A stretch of DNA of 64,000 bases. Source: Verticillium longisporum. Lineage: Eukaryota > Ascomycota > Sordariomycetes > Glomerellales > Plectosphaerellaceae. The translations under genes were made by a program, and so were the position numbers. The notes beneath the pieces are model-generated. The model made no database searches and had not been told where the DNA came from. It saw only the letters and a list, made by a program, of their open reading frames with translations. The stretch spans positions 2,356,001 to 2,420,000 of the forward strand of contig JAETXT010000011.1 in NCBI GenBank assembly GCA_019188255.1, written 5' to 3'. Shown piece by piece: positions 47,115 through 57,723 of the stretch (its first letter is position 1; every line of letters starts with the position of its first letter).

Positions 47115-47752
47115 TTATTCGTTGATCTTCGCCAGGATCCTAGAGCTGTGTCAGTCTACTAAAGCTTATCGTAGAACGCAACGTGCCATTGTGCACACGA
47201 GAACGGAAAGGGCCAGATTAACTCACTCGCTGTCCCGGAACAGGTGGAACTCCTCATCACCGACCTTGACGGGGGAACCGCCGAACTGCAAACGAGTCAG
47301 TCACAACAGCTCCGAGCTCAAGGGGCCTAGTGTTGGCCCCTTAGCAGATGGCGATACATACCTGGGGAATCAGGACACGGTCACCAGAGTTGACGCCCAT
47401 GGGCAGACGCTGGCCATTCTTGTCGAGGGCACCGGGGCCGACGGCGAGAACCTTGCCCTCGTTCAGCTCCTTGACGCTGGACTCGGGCAGGAAGATACCG
47501 CTGGCGGTCTTGGTCTCGGCCTTGACGCGCTGAATCAGGACGCGGTCGAGGAGAGGAGCGAGAGAGCGGATGGAGCGGATAGAGGTGGCCTGGAGGAGGT
47601 GATCAAAATATTAGCTTGCGATCCTGTTGGTGTTGGTTTTATGGCGCATTGTGATCTGTAGAGTAGTGGCTTGAAGAGCGGAGCGCAATTGTCGAAAGAT
47701 TGTCGAAAGCCATTGAAGTGCACCAAACGCAAGATGGAGGATGACGTACCAT
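47115..47752 (-). CDS. HSP10: Mitochondrial 10-kDa chaperonin (Hsp10/GroES)
   Basis: The co-chaperonin lid of Hsp60 in the mitochondrial matrix. Exons are 47752-47750, 47589-47362, 47285-47227 and 47139-47115, with introns of 160, 76 and 87 bp, giving 104 aa. The sequence begins M, ATSIRSIRSLAPLLDRVL, then QRVKAETKTASGIFLPES (mobile loop), KVLAVGPGALDKNGQ, GDRVLIPQ, FGGSPVKVG and DSEILAKINE. Exon 1 contributes only the ATG codon: GTACGT follows it immediately, and the second exon begins GCC. All frames are intact. A heat-shock element lies 124-141 bp upstream. Confidence 0.94.
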
Positions 47753-47875
47753 TGCAACGGTATTTGAGCTGTTCTACGGGGAGAGAGGGCGTGGGATGCG
47801 GTAACAGAGGATGTTGATGATGTGGTTTAAGGTGTTGTTGTGTCAAGGACAGTTCTTTGGTCTGAAGCTATTCTG

Positions 47876-47893
47876 TTCCAAGAGCTTCCAGAA
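47876..47893 (-). promoter_or_regulatory. Heat-shock element upstream of Hsp10
   Basis: The stretch reads TTC-nn-AGA-nn-TTC-nn-GAA, that is, three perfect and one imperfect alternating units of the heat-shock factor site (nTTCnnGAAn). It lies 124-141 bp before the start codon of a classic heat-shock gene, which supports a real site. The element is readable in either orientation. Confidence 0.7.
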
Positions 47894-48332
47894 TCCCCCA
47901 TTTGCCCAGCAACAAGTTTTTGGGTCCAAGCGGCCCCTCGCTTTTTCCGAGGTCCGACATCGTAGCACAGTGTAGCTAGAAATCACTATGGCGACTCGCG
48001 CACCGTGCATATGCCCCTTTCTCGGACGTATGGAGCTTCCCTTAACAAACAGCAGTCGGTCAGAGCCTCATCAAGATTCACGGCCTGTCATTTTCAAGCC
48101 ATAAAATCTACTTATCTATCACAACATGCAGTCCAAGTTCTTCTCAAACACAAATAACCTGTCGTTCGCTCTACCAAATTGCTCCGGATTCTATACCCCG
48201 TACCTTCTGCGCTTGACTGACAATGTAACCCGCCGCCGAAACCTGGTATGAGTCGAATACAACCGAACGCCCCCACCAATATCCCCATTAACTTCTCTTC
48301 CCATACCCTTCGCCCTGGGTGTCGGAAGCACG
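47894..48332. other. Intergenic region between Hsp10 and the kinase
   Basis: Upstream part of the Hsp10 promoter and 3' region of the kinase gene (minus). No gene recognised. Confidence 0.5.
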
Positions 48333-51138
48333 CTAGTTCCCGGGTTGCGGCTGAGGGAACTCTAGAATGTGTGTATGGCCTTCAGCCAGCTTGACTTCAC
48401 CGCCAGGTCCAAACTGCTGGCAAATGTCACTATTACCGATCCAAGGATCTTTCAATATCTCCTCCATCTTGGCTCGCTCCTTCGGGTCAACCTGGAGCAT
48501 GCGGCTGATGACGTGCCGGCTCTCCCTGGGAAGGACACGCAGCACGCGCCACGGGCCTCGAATCGTAGCCGGCTTTGGCGCGGTCTCCGACTTGGCAGGC
48601 TCAGGTGATGCAGCTCGCTTCTCTGATGGTGGTGCGTCACCATTGTTGTTGGCTTCCGCAGCGACATCTCCCTCAGTACGCGATGTGTGGCGAGAGTGAC
48701 CATGGTGGTGATGATGGTGGTGCTTCCTCTCGTGCTCCTCTTCCTCACCGCCGAAGAAGTCTCGTGCAGGGGTATTGGAAAGGTCATTCATGGACCGCGA
48801 CGGCAGGACGAGCTTCTTAGGGTCGTGTCCAGGCGTGGGCTCGGCAGCAAAGAGCTTGAATGAATTGTCCGTCATTTTCGGGACCTTCCACGGGAACCGA
48901 CGCAGAGACATGCAGCAGAAGATAATCGCGAGTGACCAAATGTCCACAGCCTCTGCGTCATACTTGCCTCCGGTCAGTACCTCGGGTGCCAGGTAGGGGT
49001 CGGATCCAACGATGCCTGCCAGATGTCAGCGTTTCATGCCTTCAAAGTGCGATAAAGGGCTGACCTACCAGTAGCTTTGATGATACTACTCTCGAATGGA
49101 TATTTGAAGACGTGAGAGCTGCCAAAATCGATAATCTTCATGATGCCCTTGTCGCTAACGACAACGTTGTCTAACTTGAGGTCGCGATGAGCCAGACCCG
49201 AGCTGTGGAGGTAAGTGACGCCATTCAGAATTTGCAAGAAGCAGCAGGTGATTTCGGCGCGGCTCATCTTGCCCGTCATGACAATGGCGAAGAGGTCGTA
49301 AGGAGCATACTCCATCACTTGGTACCAACGCTCCTTCTCTTGCAAGATGTCGAGCGTCTCAATGATGTTGCCGTGGTGGAGGGTCGACCCGACACAGAAT
49401 TCTGCCGTTAATCGCTTAACATATTCTTTCTGCGTTTCGTACCCATAACGCTCCCGGAACTCCTTCACCGCGAACACAACTCCATCGTCGTGGCGCTTCA
49501 TAAGCCTGACTTTGCCGCCAGCTCCGGAACCGAGAACCTTGCCCAGCTTGCCATACTTCGATATTAAGCCATGGTCATCGCCAAACGGCTGTCGTTGTGG
49601 TCCGGACCGCGAGGCTGGGGGCGTCCGAGTACCTGAGCTCTGACTTGTCTGCGAAGGATCTCTCTTTGCCTTGTGGTGGTTGCCCTTTTTAAAAAATCTC
49701 TTCAGATCCGCGAAAGAACCCTGCTTGGCATGCATGCTGGCCGAATCACTGTCCTGTATCTCTTCTCGATGGTGCCGGCGGCCACCAAAGAGTGTCGAGT
49801 GACGTTTGTCGTTGTTTACGAGACTAGTGGTTGAGCTCGAGGGAGAGTGTTGCCCAGGCTTCCTTTTATTGAACTGGAACCTCGACTCGACGTTGTTTCG
49901 ATCAGTAAATTTGTTCAGCGGCTGACGCTTGTTGGCGGCATATGGATCATTCGCATCTCCTTGGGGCGTCAAGGGTTTCGAGTAGAACTGTGAAGCGCGA
50001 GAAGGACTAGATTCGCGCGAGACGGGCGTCGAGCCTCCAGGCCCGATATCGAACAGACCGCGACGATGGGATCTATGATGTGTATCATCGCCATGGTCTC
50101 CGCCCTGTGGAACCTGGTCGCTGGAAGTTGAACGGGGAGCTGTTCCCCTTCGAGCGGAATGAGGGGATGTGCCGTCGTGTGAGGTAGATGCCTGCGGCGT
50201 TATAGCAGACGGGTCGTTGCCAGTGGTGCTTTTACCCTTGGCGATGGCATCGGTACCTGAGGGCGTCAAAGGCGGAGACTGCATTTGCTGCACTGCTGGA
50301 CCCAAATGGGGCGATCCTCGGCTTGGGGTTGGCAAGCGCGTCGAGCCAGCGGACTCGTCTTCATGAGACGGAACCTGTTAGGTGTTGGGGTTAGCAATGA
50401 GGTGTAAAGAACTAAGCCAACGCAAGACACCTCCTAGATGACATGTACTGGAAGTGTCATGAGCCGAGAACAATCACAAACAGCTCTGCAACCACGAAGT
50501 GTTCATGTTCACATGGCCGAGAAGTGAGCGCAGATGAAGCGCAGGCGGCATGATGTTCCTGTTAAGTCGCATCATGGACACTGCGATGGAGTGGCACGGC
50601 TTGTCCGAAACAGCCTAGAATGCTCAACTAGGTGGGAAAGAAAGGCAAGCTACGTACCCTCGAGGCGGGCAACGAGTAGGGGTCAAAGGCGAAGCGGCTG
50701 AGGCGCCGGCCCTGAAGATTCGTGGCTTGCAGTGATGTGGTCAGCTCCTTGAGCTGATCCGACATGACCTCTGAAATGGCATCAGTGTTTTCGTGGGCGG
50801 GGTTCGAGATCGTTGACGTCGGGGCCGCGGGAGCGATCTCCTCAACGGTGGGGGCGAAGTGTACACCTGGGTTCGCCTTGTCGGGGGTGCTGTCGCTGTC
50901 CTTCTTCTCGTCTGGCTGTGTGACAATGATGTTGTTGGGATCTGCATGTCGTGCGCGAGGCACAAAGAGGTCAGTACGATCATGAGTGTGAGGGGGGCAC
51001 ATGTCATGGCTTCCTGAGTCGAAATAGGTGCGGCCCGAGGGCGGGGTTTGCTCCAGGCGTGCAGCGATCCGGAAGTTGCGGAAGCGTACCTTGTGACTCG
51101 GGTCCCTGAGGCCTCACATCGGCTTCGGAGGAAGCCAT
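48333..51138 (-). CDS. Serine/threonine protein kinase of the Hal4/Sat4-Hal5 type
   Basis: Yeast relatives stabilise nutrient and potassium transporters at the plasma membrane. Exons are 51138-51090, 50941-50658, 50374-49069 and 49015-48333, with introns of 148, 283 and 53 bp, giving 773 aa. The first 370 or so residues are Ser/Pro-rich and disordered. The kinase domain has the Gly loop LGSGAGGKVRLMKRH, VAIL-equivalent VFAVKEF, EYAPYDLFAIVMTGKM, catalytic HRDLKLDNV, IIDFGSSHVF, and DPYLAPEVLTGGKYD joined across the last intron. An insertion between the C-lobe helices contains a His run (KHHHHHHHGHSRH), and the end has RMLQVDPKERAKMEEIL. Exon 1 gives MASSEADVRPQGPESQ; its splice phase and branch point fit well. 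The frame is intact. Assignment to Hal4/Sat4 rather than a sister NPR kinase is moderate. Confidence 0.88.
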
Positions 51139-52033
51139 GCTGGCGAATTGGTGATTCTGTCGGTATAAAGCTGCTCAGAGCTAAGTCGATATCACGAACG
51201 ACAGCATAAGCACATGAATGAGTTTCGAGCGAGGGTGGCGGGGAAAGAGACGAAATCAGAGAGGTCTAGGTCGGCATGAGGACCGGGTCTCTGGCTGATA
51301 AAAGATGGGATATCCACTAACCCACCAGATTAGCACTAGCCTCGAAGGTGCAGTGCCGCGACACCAATTGCGGATGGTGGGGCGCCCTTGCCTTGCCTTG
51401 CCTTTGCCTGGATCGGCCCTGGTCGTCGGGTTGATGCAGCGAGCCCAGCAGCAACCTTCCACATGCACCACGGGGCTTGATCTCTTTTTTCCCAGGGACG
51501 CCAGGTGACAGGGCTCAGCACTTGGCAGATTTACAGGATCCTCTTTTCCCCCCCCAGCTGTTACCGCCCCCGGCGCCGCTTCCGAGCGCCCGGCAGCCCA
51601 TGCCGCCCAGGACAGATCCAAGACCTGGATCCTTCATCAGACACCCATCGCAACCGAAGCAATCACATCACGCCTCATCTCCATCAGCAACAAAATTGGC
51701 ATCCTACACGCCCGGTCCTCATTCACGTCGATGCACCTTAGCGAAGGTACAACATGGTTACCTGTGCAAGTCACCTCACAGACTGACTGCCACCAGAAAA
51801 TTACGAAGCGGCGGCTGACGACAGCGGTGACCATCCGCCCTTACATCTGGCCAGCCAAGCAGAGGAGGTTATTAGCAAACGCGTCAGCGGGACGCCCAAA
51901 TAGCCTGGCAACCCCCAGTTTTTCGAGTCTCGACCACTTCCAAAGGGCCATCCGATTGCATATCCAGAACGCCGTTGTCTTTGTTGTACGTACAGAGCCT
52001 GAGCAGAGCCTGCTGGAGGCAAACGCCTTCTGA

Positions 52034-52083
<50 letters not shown>

Positions 52084-53178
52084 CGAATGACCTTGCGAGA
52101 CGATAGAAAATCTCGACAAGGAAACAATTTTTTTCCCTCCCTCTTCAGCTGTTGCAGTGCACCGACCTGGACTTGGTGAGGCAAGCCAGTCATGTCCTAA
52201 CACCGTCTACAAGCGAGGCAAGCTGACTTGCATGTGAGCCAGGGGCATCGTTGCCTGCCACTTCTGTTGCACTAATGAAAAATTCCAAGACCTTAGTGGT
52301 GTTGGGCTGCGGCTCTTAACATTCATAGGTCTCCTCACCATTACGACCCCTGACGTAAACGCTTGGGGCAGAGTCTCCTACTGCTGTGTTCGGCGCGGCA
52401 GCCACTTTCGGTGCCTGACGAAAACGCCCGCGTTGGCGCGAACGGCATTTCCATGTGTCCAACTGAGGTGCTGCTGGTGACAGCCAGGGTCCACCTTGGA
52501 ATGTTCTTCTGCATGACGCCGCCCGGCCCCCGCCATTCCACTACATCCCAATCCATTGACCTCCCTCGTTTGCTTGATGGCCAACATCCGCATGCGGCGA
52601 GTTGGTCATTCCCAACCCCGAATCACAATAAGGATGCCTTGTCCTAGGTACCGCAGGGAGGTTTAGCCAGGCTTCAGGATAAGTGACCGACATACGATGT
52701 GTTGCATAATCCACCTAGCTTGCCAACAAATGGGCTTGGCATTACATGACAACACACCCGGTGTCTATCATGTAAGACGTGAGAATAAGTTGTCATGGAA
52801 CACTATTTGCAGGCGTTGTGGCTCTGGAAGGTTGATACGCGGCCAGGTGATCCTGCTACCGAACATCTCCCGAACGGCGCCTTCGGTCCCAGCTGCGAGC
52901 GAACGTCTGGGCTTTGTTGGTGCGCTCCAGGTAGCATCAGTCACGACAATTGCGACGTAGTCCCTTTTGCTGGAGATCGTTGATTTCAAGTTCCAAATCG
53001 TTCGCCTATATCGCCCCCAAAACCCTGCGACAAACACACTGCGCCTTTCAATGTTATACAGCGGCATATCATCTCGTGCCAGCTCGATGGTATACAGACG
53101 AGCATCCTCCCCATGGCTCTCCTCCTTCTCTGCTTTGCGCCGGCTCATGTTGCTGCCATTGCAAGAAATTCATCCTCC
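51139..53178. other. Intergenic region with a long poly(A) run
   Basis: No supported gene. It carries the kinase upstream region and the 3' region of the ribosomal protein gene. An A36 run stands at 52044-52079. A 126-codon minus-strand frame at 52768-53148, just behind the ribosomal protein stop, has no motif I recognise and is not called. Confidence 0.45.
52044..52079. repeat. Poly(A) tract of 36 bases
   Basis: An uninterrupted run of 36 A on the plus strand, far from any annotated transcript end on that strand. It could mark the 3' end of a retroposed copy, or be a plain nucleosome-excluding homopolymer. No retroelement reading frame was recognised upstream. Confidence 0.95.
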
Positions 53179-53722
53179 TCATGGTACAACATTGATGCCA
53201 ATCGACCTCGCCTGATAGATGATGGCTCGGCACAGACCCCTCGTACTGAGACCCGATAGACGCGGTTCGGTTTGCTTGATTTTTGCGATCTCGTAAATGT
53301 GCTTCAGGCTGACGGTGCCGACCGTCTGGTGGCCGGGGGTGCTGGCACCTTTCCTCCGGCCCTTCTGCCCGACCTCGACTTCGGCAGCGTTCAGAAGCAG
53401 CCATGAGGTCTGTGGTGTGCGAATGTCAAAGTGGAACGATCGGTCTCCGCGAACAATGACCCTGCAGGGCAGCGGTGTTCCGGTGTTGATGTGTTGTGTA
53501 CGCGCATTGAACTCCTACGAGATAAACGCAGTCAGCGAGGCTGTAGCTGTTGTTGATGGTGTTCGATCCAAGCTCAACCAGCGTTCAGTAGTAGCTCACC
53601 TTACAAAAATCCATCGACTTTACACCCTTGCTACCCAGCGCCGGACCGACGGGGGGGCTGGGGCTGGCCTGGCCGGCACCAACAATCAGCTTCACGAGCT
53701 GATCTCTCGCAACTTTTGACAT
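53179..53722 (-). CDS. Mitochondrial large-subunit ribosomal protein uL11m
   Basis: A component of the mitochondrial ribosome GTPase centre. Exons are 53722-53600 and 53514-53179 around an 85-bp intron, giving 152 aa. The uL11 signature is clear: [39 protein letters not shown], then [51 protein letters not shown] and [10 protein letters not shown] at the end. An in-frame ATG at 53785 would add 21 Ser/Thr-rich residues that could act as a targeting leader; the ATG at 53722 starts the conserved part. Intact. Divergent from the SVF1 gene. Confidence 0.93.
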
Positions 53723-54230
53723 TGTGGTGGCGGTATTCCAATCGCTGGTTGTTGATGGCGTGGGTGACGATTGAGAGGTCGGCAACAGGTGGTTGATGTG
53801 CTTGGAAATTTTGGCACCTCGCGACCGTGTGCACCCCCCCAGGTGGCACTAGCCACACATTCCCCTGAAGCACAGCACCTCGGCGGGTCCGGGTCAAGCT
53901 CGGGTGCTAGGCTCTGTCGCGTACGAGTTCGGCCAGTGACTGCTGCCGAATCGACGATGGGCTCCACTATGACGGGACTTCTGGTTTCGTGCGCCACACC
54001 TTGTGCATTATCGCCCATATCTCCCCATCACTGAACGACCCCTCCACAAACGTCAAGGAGCGGTCACCCGGTGTTCCGTTCAACAAATCTTCCCTCCAGC
54101 CTCTTATTCTAGAGTAACACGGATATCCACTGCAACCCAGTAATTTAAAGCTTGTTCACAGGATAATACTTTCTTCTTGTTCAGTATCTCCCTCCATCCC
54201 CCCAGGCCACCTTTACGCCCATCCATCATT
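53723..54230. promoter_or_regulatory. Divergent promoter region between uL11m and SVF1
   Basis: 508 bp between two divergent housekeeping-type genes. No gene recognised, and no specific site identified. Confidence 0.55.
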
Positions 54231-55554
54231 ATGTTCAACTGGGCCAAGCAAAAGTATACTTCCAGCAGCCCTTTGCTTTGAGATTCACCCTAGGCTGACC
54301 ACATGACCAGGCTCGCCGATGTCGCGGGCACTCAGGAGCCTATCTATGGCCCTACAGCCATCAGGACCGTCGCTGAGGAGGCAAAGGAGACCAGCCATAC
54401 CGAGCTCACCCGGGACGACCTGAAGTGGAAGGCTATGGACTCTACGTCCGTCGAGACCCAGAGCTTCTACTTGATGTCGGACGATGGAAAGCACCTCGCT
54501 CTCGCCCAAGTCATCTACAGCAATGTCGCGTGCGTCCATGACCGAATCTTCTCAGAATGAATCTTGTGCTGACTTTCCCAGTGGCATCCACACCACTGTC
54601 CAGTTCAACTCGAAGATCTTCTACCTCGATGGCTCCAAGCCCCACCTTTGGTGCTCTACGCAGCTGAGTAACCACGGTTTCAGCGAGGACAAGGCCAGCT
54701 TCTACGCCGATGACTGCGCACTCGATCTCTCGGAGGATGGCACAAACTATACGATCAAGAGCCTGAACGATCAGCGATCCATCGTCAACCTCAAGATCAC
54801 TCGCAAGGCGCCTGGTTTCGTTGCCGGCAAGACTGGCAACACCTTGTACGGTACTGACCTCGAAAACCCTTGGGGCTCCATGCGCCACGCCTTCTGGCCG
54901 AGGTGCGCTGCTGAGGGCACCATCACCACTCCCGATGGCCCCATCGACTTCACCGGCAAGGCCTTCTACTCGTTCGCACTTCAGGGCATGAAGCCGCACC
55001 ATGCCGCGGCGCGTTGGACTTTGCCGACTTCCAGACCCCCACCTACTCGGCCGTCCTCATGCAGTTCGTCACCCCGCCTTCGTATGGCACCACCACGGTC
55101 ACTATCGGCGGTATTGCCAAGGACGGTGAGATTATTATTGGCGGTGTCGACAGCACCGTCGCGCACACCAGGACTAAGACCGACTCGGAGAGCGAGTGGC
55201 CCGAGCCTGAGGCGATCAAGTTCACCTGGTCTGGTAAGACGAAGGACGGCAAGGCAGTGGAGGCTGTTATCGAGGGCGATCTGGGCAAGCGTCTCGACAG
55301 GGTCGACGTCATGGCCGAGGTGCCTGCGTTTGTCAAGAGGATCGTCGCAGGTGCTGCGGGAACCAAGCCATATATCTACCAGGTAAGCAGCGACGCGAGT
55401 CGTATTTGTATGTCGAATGCGGGCGTCTAGCTAACAAGTACGGCAGTACTCTCCCCAGGAGAAGAAGCTCACGCTCAAGCTGAAGATTGGCGACGAGGAA
55501 ATCTCAGAGGAGGGCCAGCTGTTCAGCGAGGCCACGTTCATCTCTGAGGCGTAA
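54231..55554 (+). CDS. SVF1: Svf1 family protein, with one apparent one-base deletion
   Basis: Yeast Svf1 supports survival under oxidative stress and has been linked to ceramide movement from ER to Golgi. Exons are 54231-54253, 54311-54529, 54582-55382 and 55447-55554, with introns of 57, 52 and 64 bp. The N terminus [18 protein letters not shown] fits the amphipathic helix of the family. Two lipocalin-like domains follow, with [58 protein letters not shown] and [14 protein letters not shown]. Just after this, near 55018, homology to [14 protein letters not shown] needs one more A (TGGAACTTT; the sequence has TGGACTTT). With it, the frame continues to the conserved end [14 protein letters not shown], for a total of 383 aa. 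The tiny first exon and the precise splice phases support the model. Confidence 0.9.
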
Positions 55555-56293
55555 GTCATGATTTTTACGTGCTCGATTGAGTTGGATTAGTATGCATGCC
55601 ATTGGTTAAGGCGTTAATAGAGACGGACCGTTCAGTCGCTTCAGAATATTTAACTCCGATTGGTCTTGGCGCTGGCAGGGTCCTTGCCGAGCCTATCAGT
55701 ACCACATTTTAACTAATAAACTTCCGTTTGCCATGTTTCGATCGTTCGTTTTCGTGCTTGGCGGCTTGCCAAGGCTGCGCGGCGGCCGTAGTTCACACTA
55801 TACGGCACAATGTGCGACATGGCGACTGGTGAAACACAAGTTTACTGCCCTGACGAAAGGCGGGAAGAACCTTGTCGAGGATAGTGGTATCTGCATCGTT
55901 TGCCCGCCATGCCTAGAGCCTGCAGGTTGTAGCTCAGGCCTTGTGCCCAGGGACCTGACAAGTTCCGTGCAAAGAACCATCATGAGACGCATAGGCAGAA
56001 ACGGTAAGAATTACTTTACCTATCCACCATCGTCACGGCTGCCTCCGTCTCTACCACCACATTAGGTAGGTAGTACTTCCTGCACACACGTATACTACGC
56101 CCCTTTGCCTTTTATCAAACGGCTACTTCGGTCTCGACTGCTCCCTCTGTTGCCAACGTCAAGTCCTTACACCATCTTTGCGACGTTCACCACTAGTGTC
56201 GCTCTCAAGAGATTTTCCCCCAACCACTCACACACCACTCAAATACAACCCACGTCGGTAAACACATCCTCATCGGTGGCTCCAGGCAGCGCC
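55555..56293. other. Intergenic region between SVF1 and the H4 variant
   Basis: 3' region of SVF1 and upstream region of the histone variant. A TAGGTAGGTAG motif lies at 56063-56073. An open stretch in frame upstream of the histone start reaches an ATG at 56105, but it looks like leader sequence. Confidence 0.5.
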
Positions 56294-57215
56294 ATGCCAT
56301 CTCCTAGTGTCACTCAGAAAGGTGGACCACCGGGGGTAGGAAGGGGTAAGTCTTGCTTCGGCGGTCCTCAACGCACGCGGTAAGTTCTTCTATACCTGGA
56401 GTCTCGCTCGCATACCTGTATCGATGCCGTTTCTGATAGTGGCTATAGGAAGATAAAGAGGGACGCCATCCGCGGCATCAGTACGTACACAAGTTTCAAG
56501 CGCGAATCACAATAGGCACTGCAGAAAGCTGACTCGGTTTATCTATTTCAGCTAAGCCGGACATTCGGTAAGTCTCCTACTTCGCTCTCGCGCGGGGTAG
56601 TAGGCACGTTGCTGGACGCCGTTGCCTTTCAGACTCTCCCAGACGCCTTGCCCACATCGTCGATAGACTTCTGTTCTTTTCATGACATGCGGTGACCCGT
56701 TTTCAAGGCGCAGAGGAGAGCGGCAAGGGCCTTCTAATTTCCGTCCAATATCTATTTTTCTCACTAATCACCGCGGCACAGACGTCTAGCTCGCCGCGGA
56801 GGAGTCAAATTCATTTCCGGAACGATATACAACGACGTGAGTGCCATCTGCATTGAGGCTATCTTTCTTCAGAGAAGTAGCTGATTTTGTACAGATTCGT
56901 GAGGTCTTAATAGCTAGGCTGAAACTGGTACGTTCCTCTGGGCGAGGCATCGCGATGAACCCTACCCTTAGTGACCGCTGTGTCAGTAACATTTGCTAGA
57001 TCATCGATGATTGTATCAAATATGTTGATTATAGAAAGGCCAAGACCATCACGGTCCAGGATGTAGGTTGACACTAGCCTCGGTACATCTTCCAGAAGAC
57101 TGCCTAACTCAACCCCTTGAATTAGGTTCTTTTTACCGTCCGACGCTTCGGACAGCCCATCTATGGGTTTGATCCGGGCACGAACACAGAGTCCAGCCCA
57201 ACGAAGAAAAGATAA
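56294..57215 (+). CDS. Divergent histone H4 variant, seven exons
   Basis: Exons are 56294-56379, 56449-56480, 56552-56567 (16 bp), 56782-56836, 56895-56927, 57000-57062 and 57126-57215; all six junctions have GT-AG signals and consistent phase, giving 124 aa. From residue 24 onward it aligns with H4 without gaps at an offset of 10: RKIKRDAIRGITKPDIRRLA (helix 1), GGVKFISGTIY, the long helix 2 with IREVLIARLKL, KAKTITVQDVLFTVRR and the terminal FGQPIYGF. Differences are striking. The tail lacks equivalents of K5, K8, K12 and K16 (K16 is Q26). The DNA-contacting R45 is F55, R78 is A88 and R95 is Q105. There is a longer N terminus (MPSPSVTQKGGPPGVGRGKS) and a 14-residue tail after GF ending PTKKR. 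K20 is retained. Canonical fungal H4 is much more conserved and has few introns. An H4 variant gene has been reported in Neurospora; this may be its relative. No frame break. Confidence 0.9.
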
Positions 57216-57723
57216 AGGGCTATCATTGATACATAATCACGAAGTGAATTCGGCCCCAGTCAAGAGTGAGCCGAGGCATGGAAGTTTTTCGTCACTTTCA
57301 CAGCCTGGACCAGGAATCTGGTCATCTTCTAGGGCTGGAATGGTCAGAATGTCACGACGTATCCTGTTTCACACCTTTTGCTTAAACAAGTTGTCCTGTT
57401 CGTCTATTTGCTGTTTAGGCTGCGAAGTACCCTCCAACTGAGAAAAGAATATTATCAAAATATCCAAAACTGCCGTAACAGCTTGCTAACGTACGCTATA
57501 AACGAGGGGTATCGATGAGAAGTGAACAAACAGCTCCACCAAAAGAAAGAATAGACAAGAGTAAGAGCACGAGGCCAGAGGGCACAAGTCCCACCACGAC
57601 AGACCTCCTCCCTGTACTCGACATCGGAGTGGTGATTCCATCAGAAATTCCGAGCCCAATAAACGCAGCATACTTGCAGAACCACAAGTTCCTCCTAGAA
57701 ACTCGTCGCCGTCAGTGGCTGAT
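57216..57723. other. Convergent region between the H4 variant and the GNAT gene
   Basis: 508 bp with no gene recognised; presumably both 3' untranslated regions. Open frames here are continuations of shadows. Confidence 0.5.

Noticed and set aside
47122..47661. 179-codon plus-strand frame over Hsp10
   Set aside because: Antisense shadow of Hsp10 exons 2-4.
52768..53148. 126-codon minus-strand frame just downstream of uL11m
   Set aside because: Possible small protein, but no motif, no leader signal and close packing behind another stop codon; not enough support to call.
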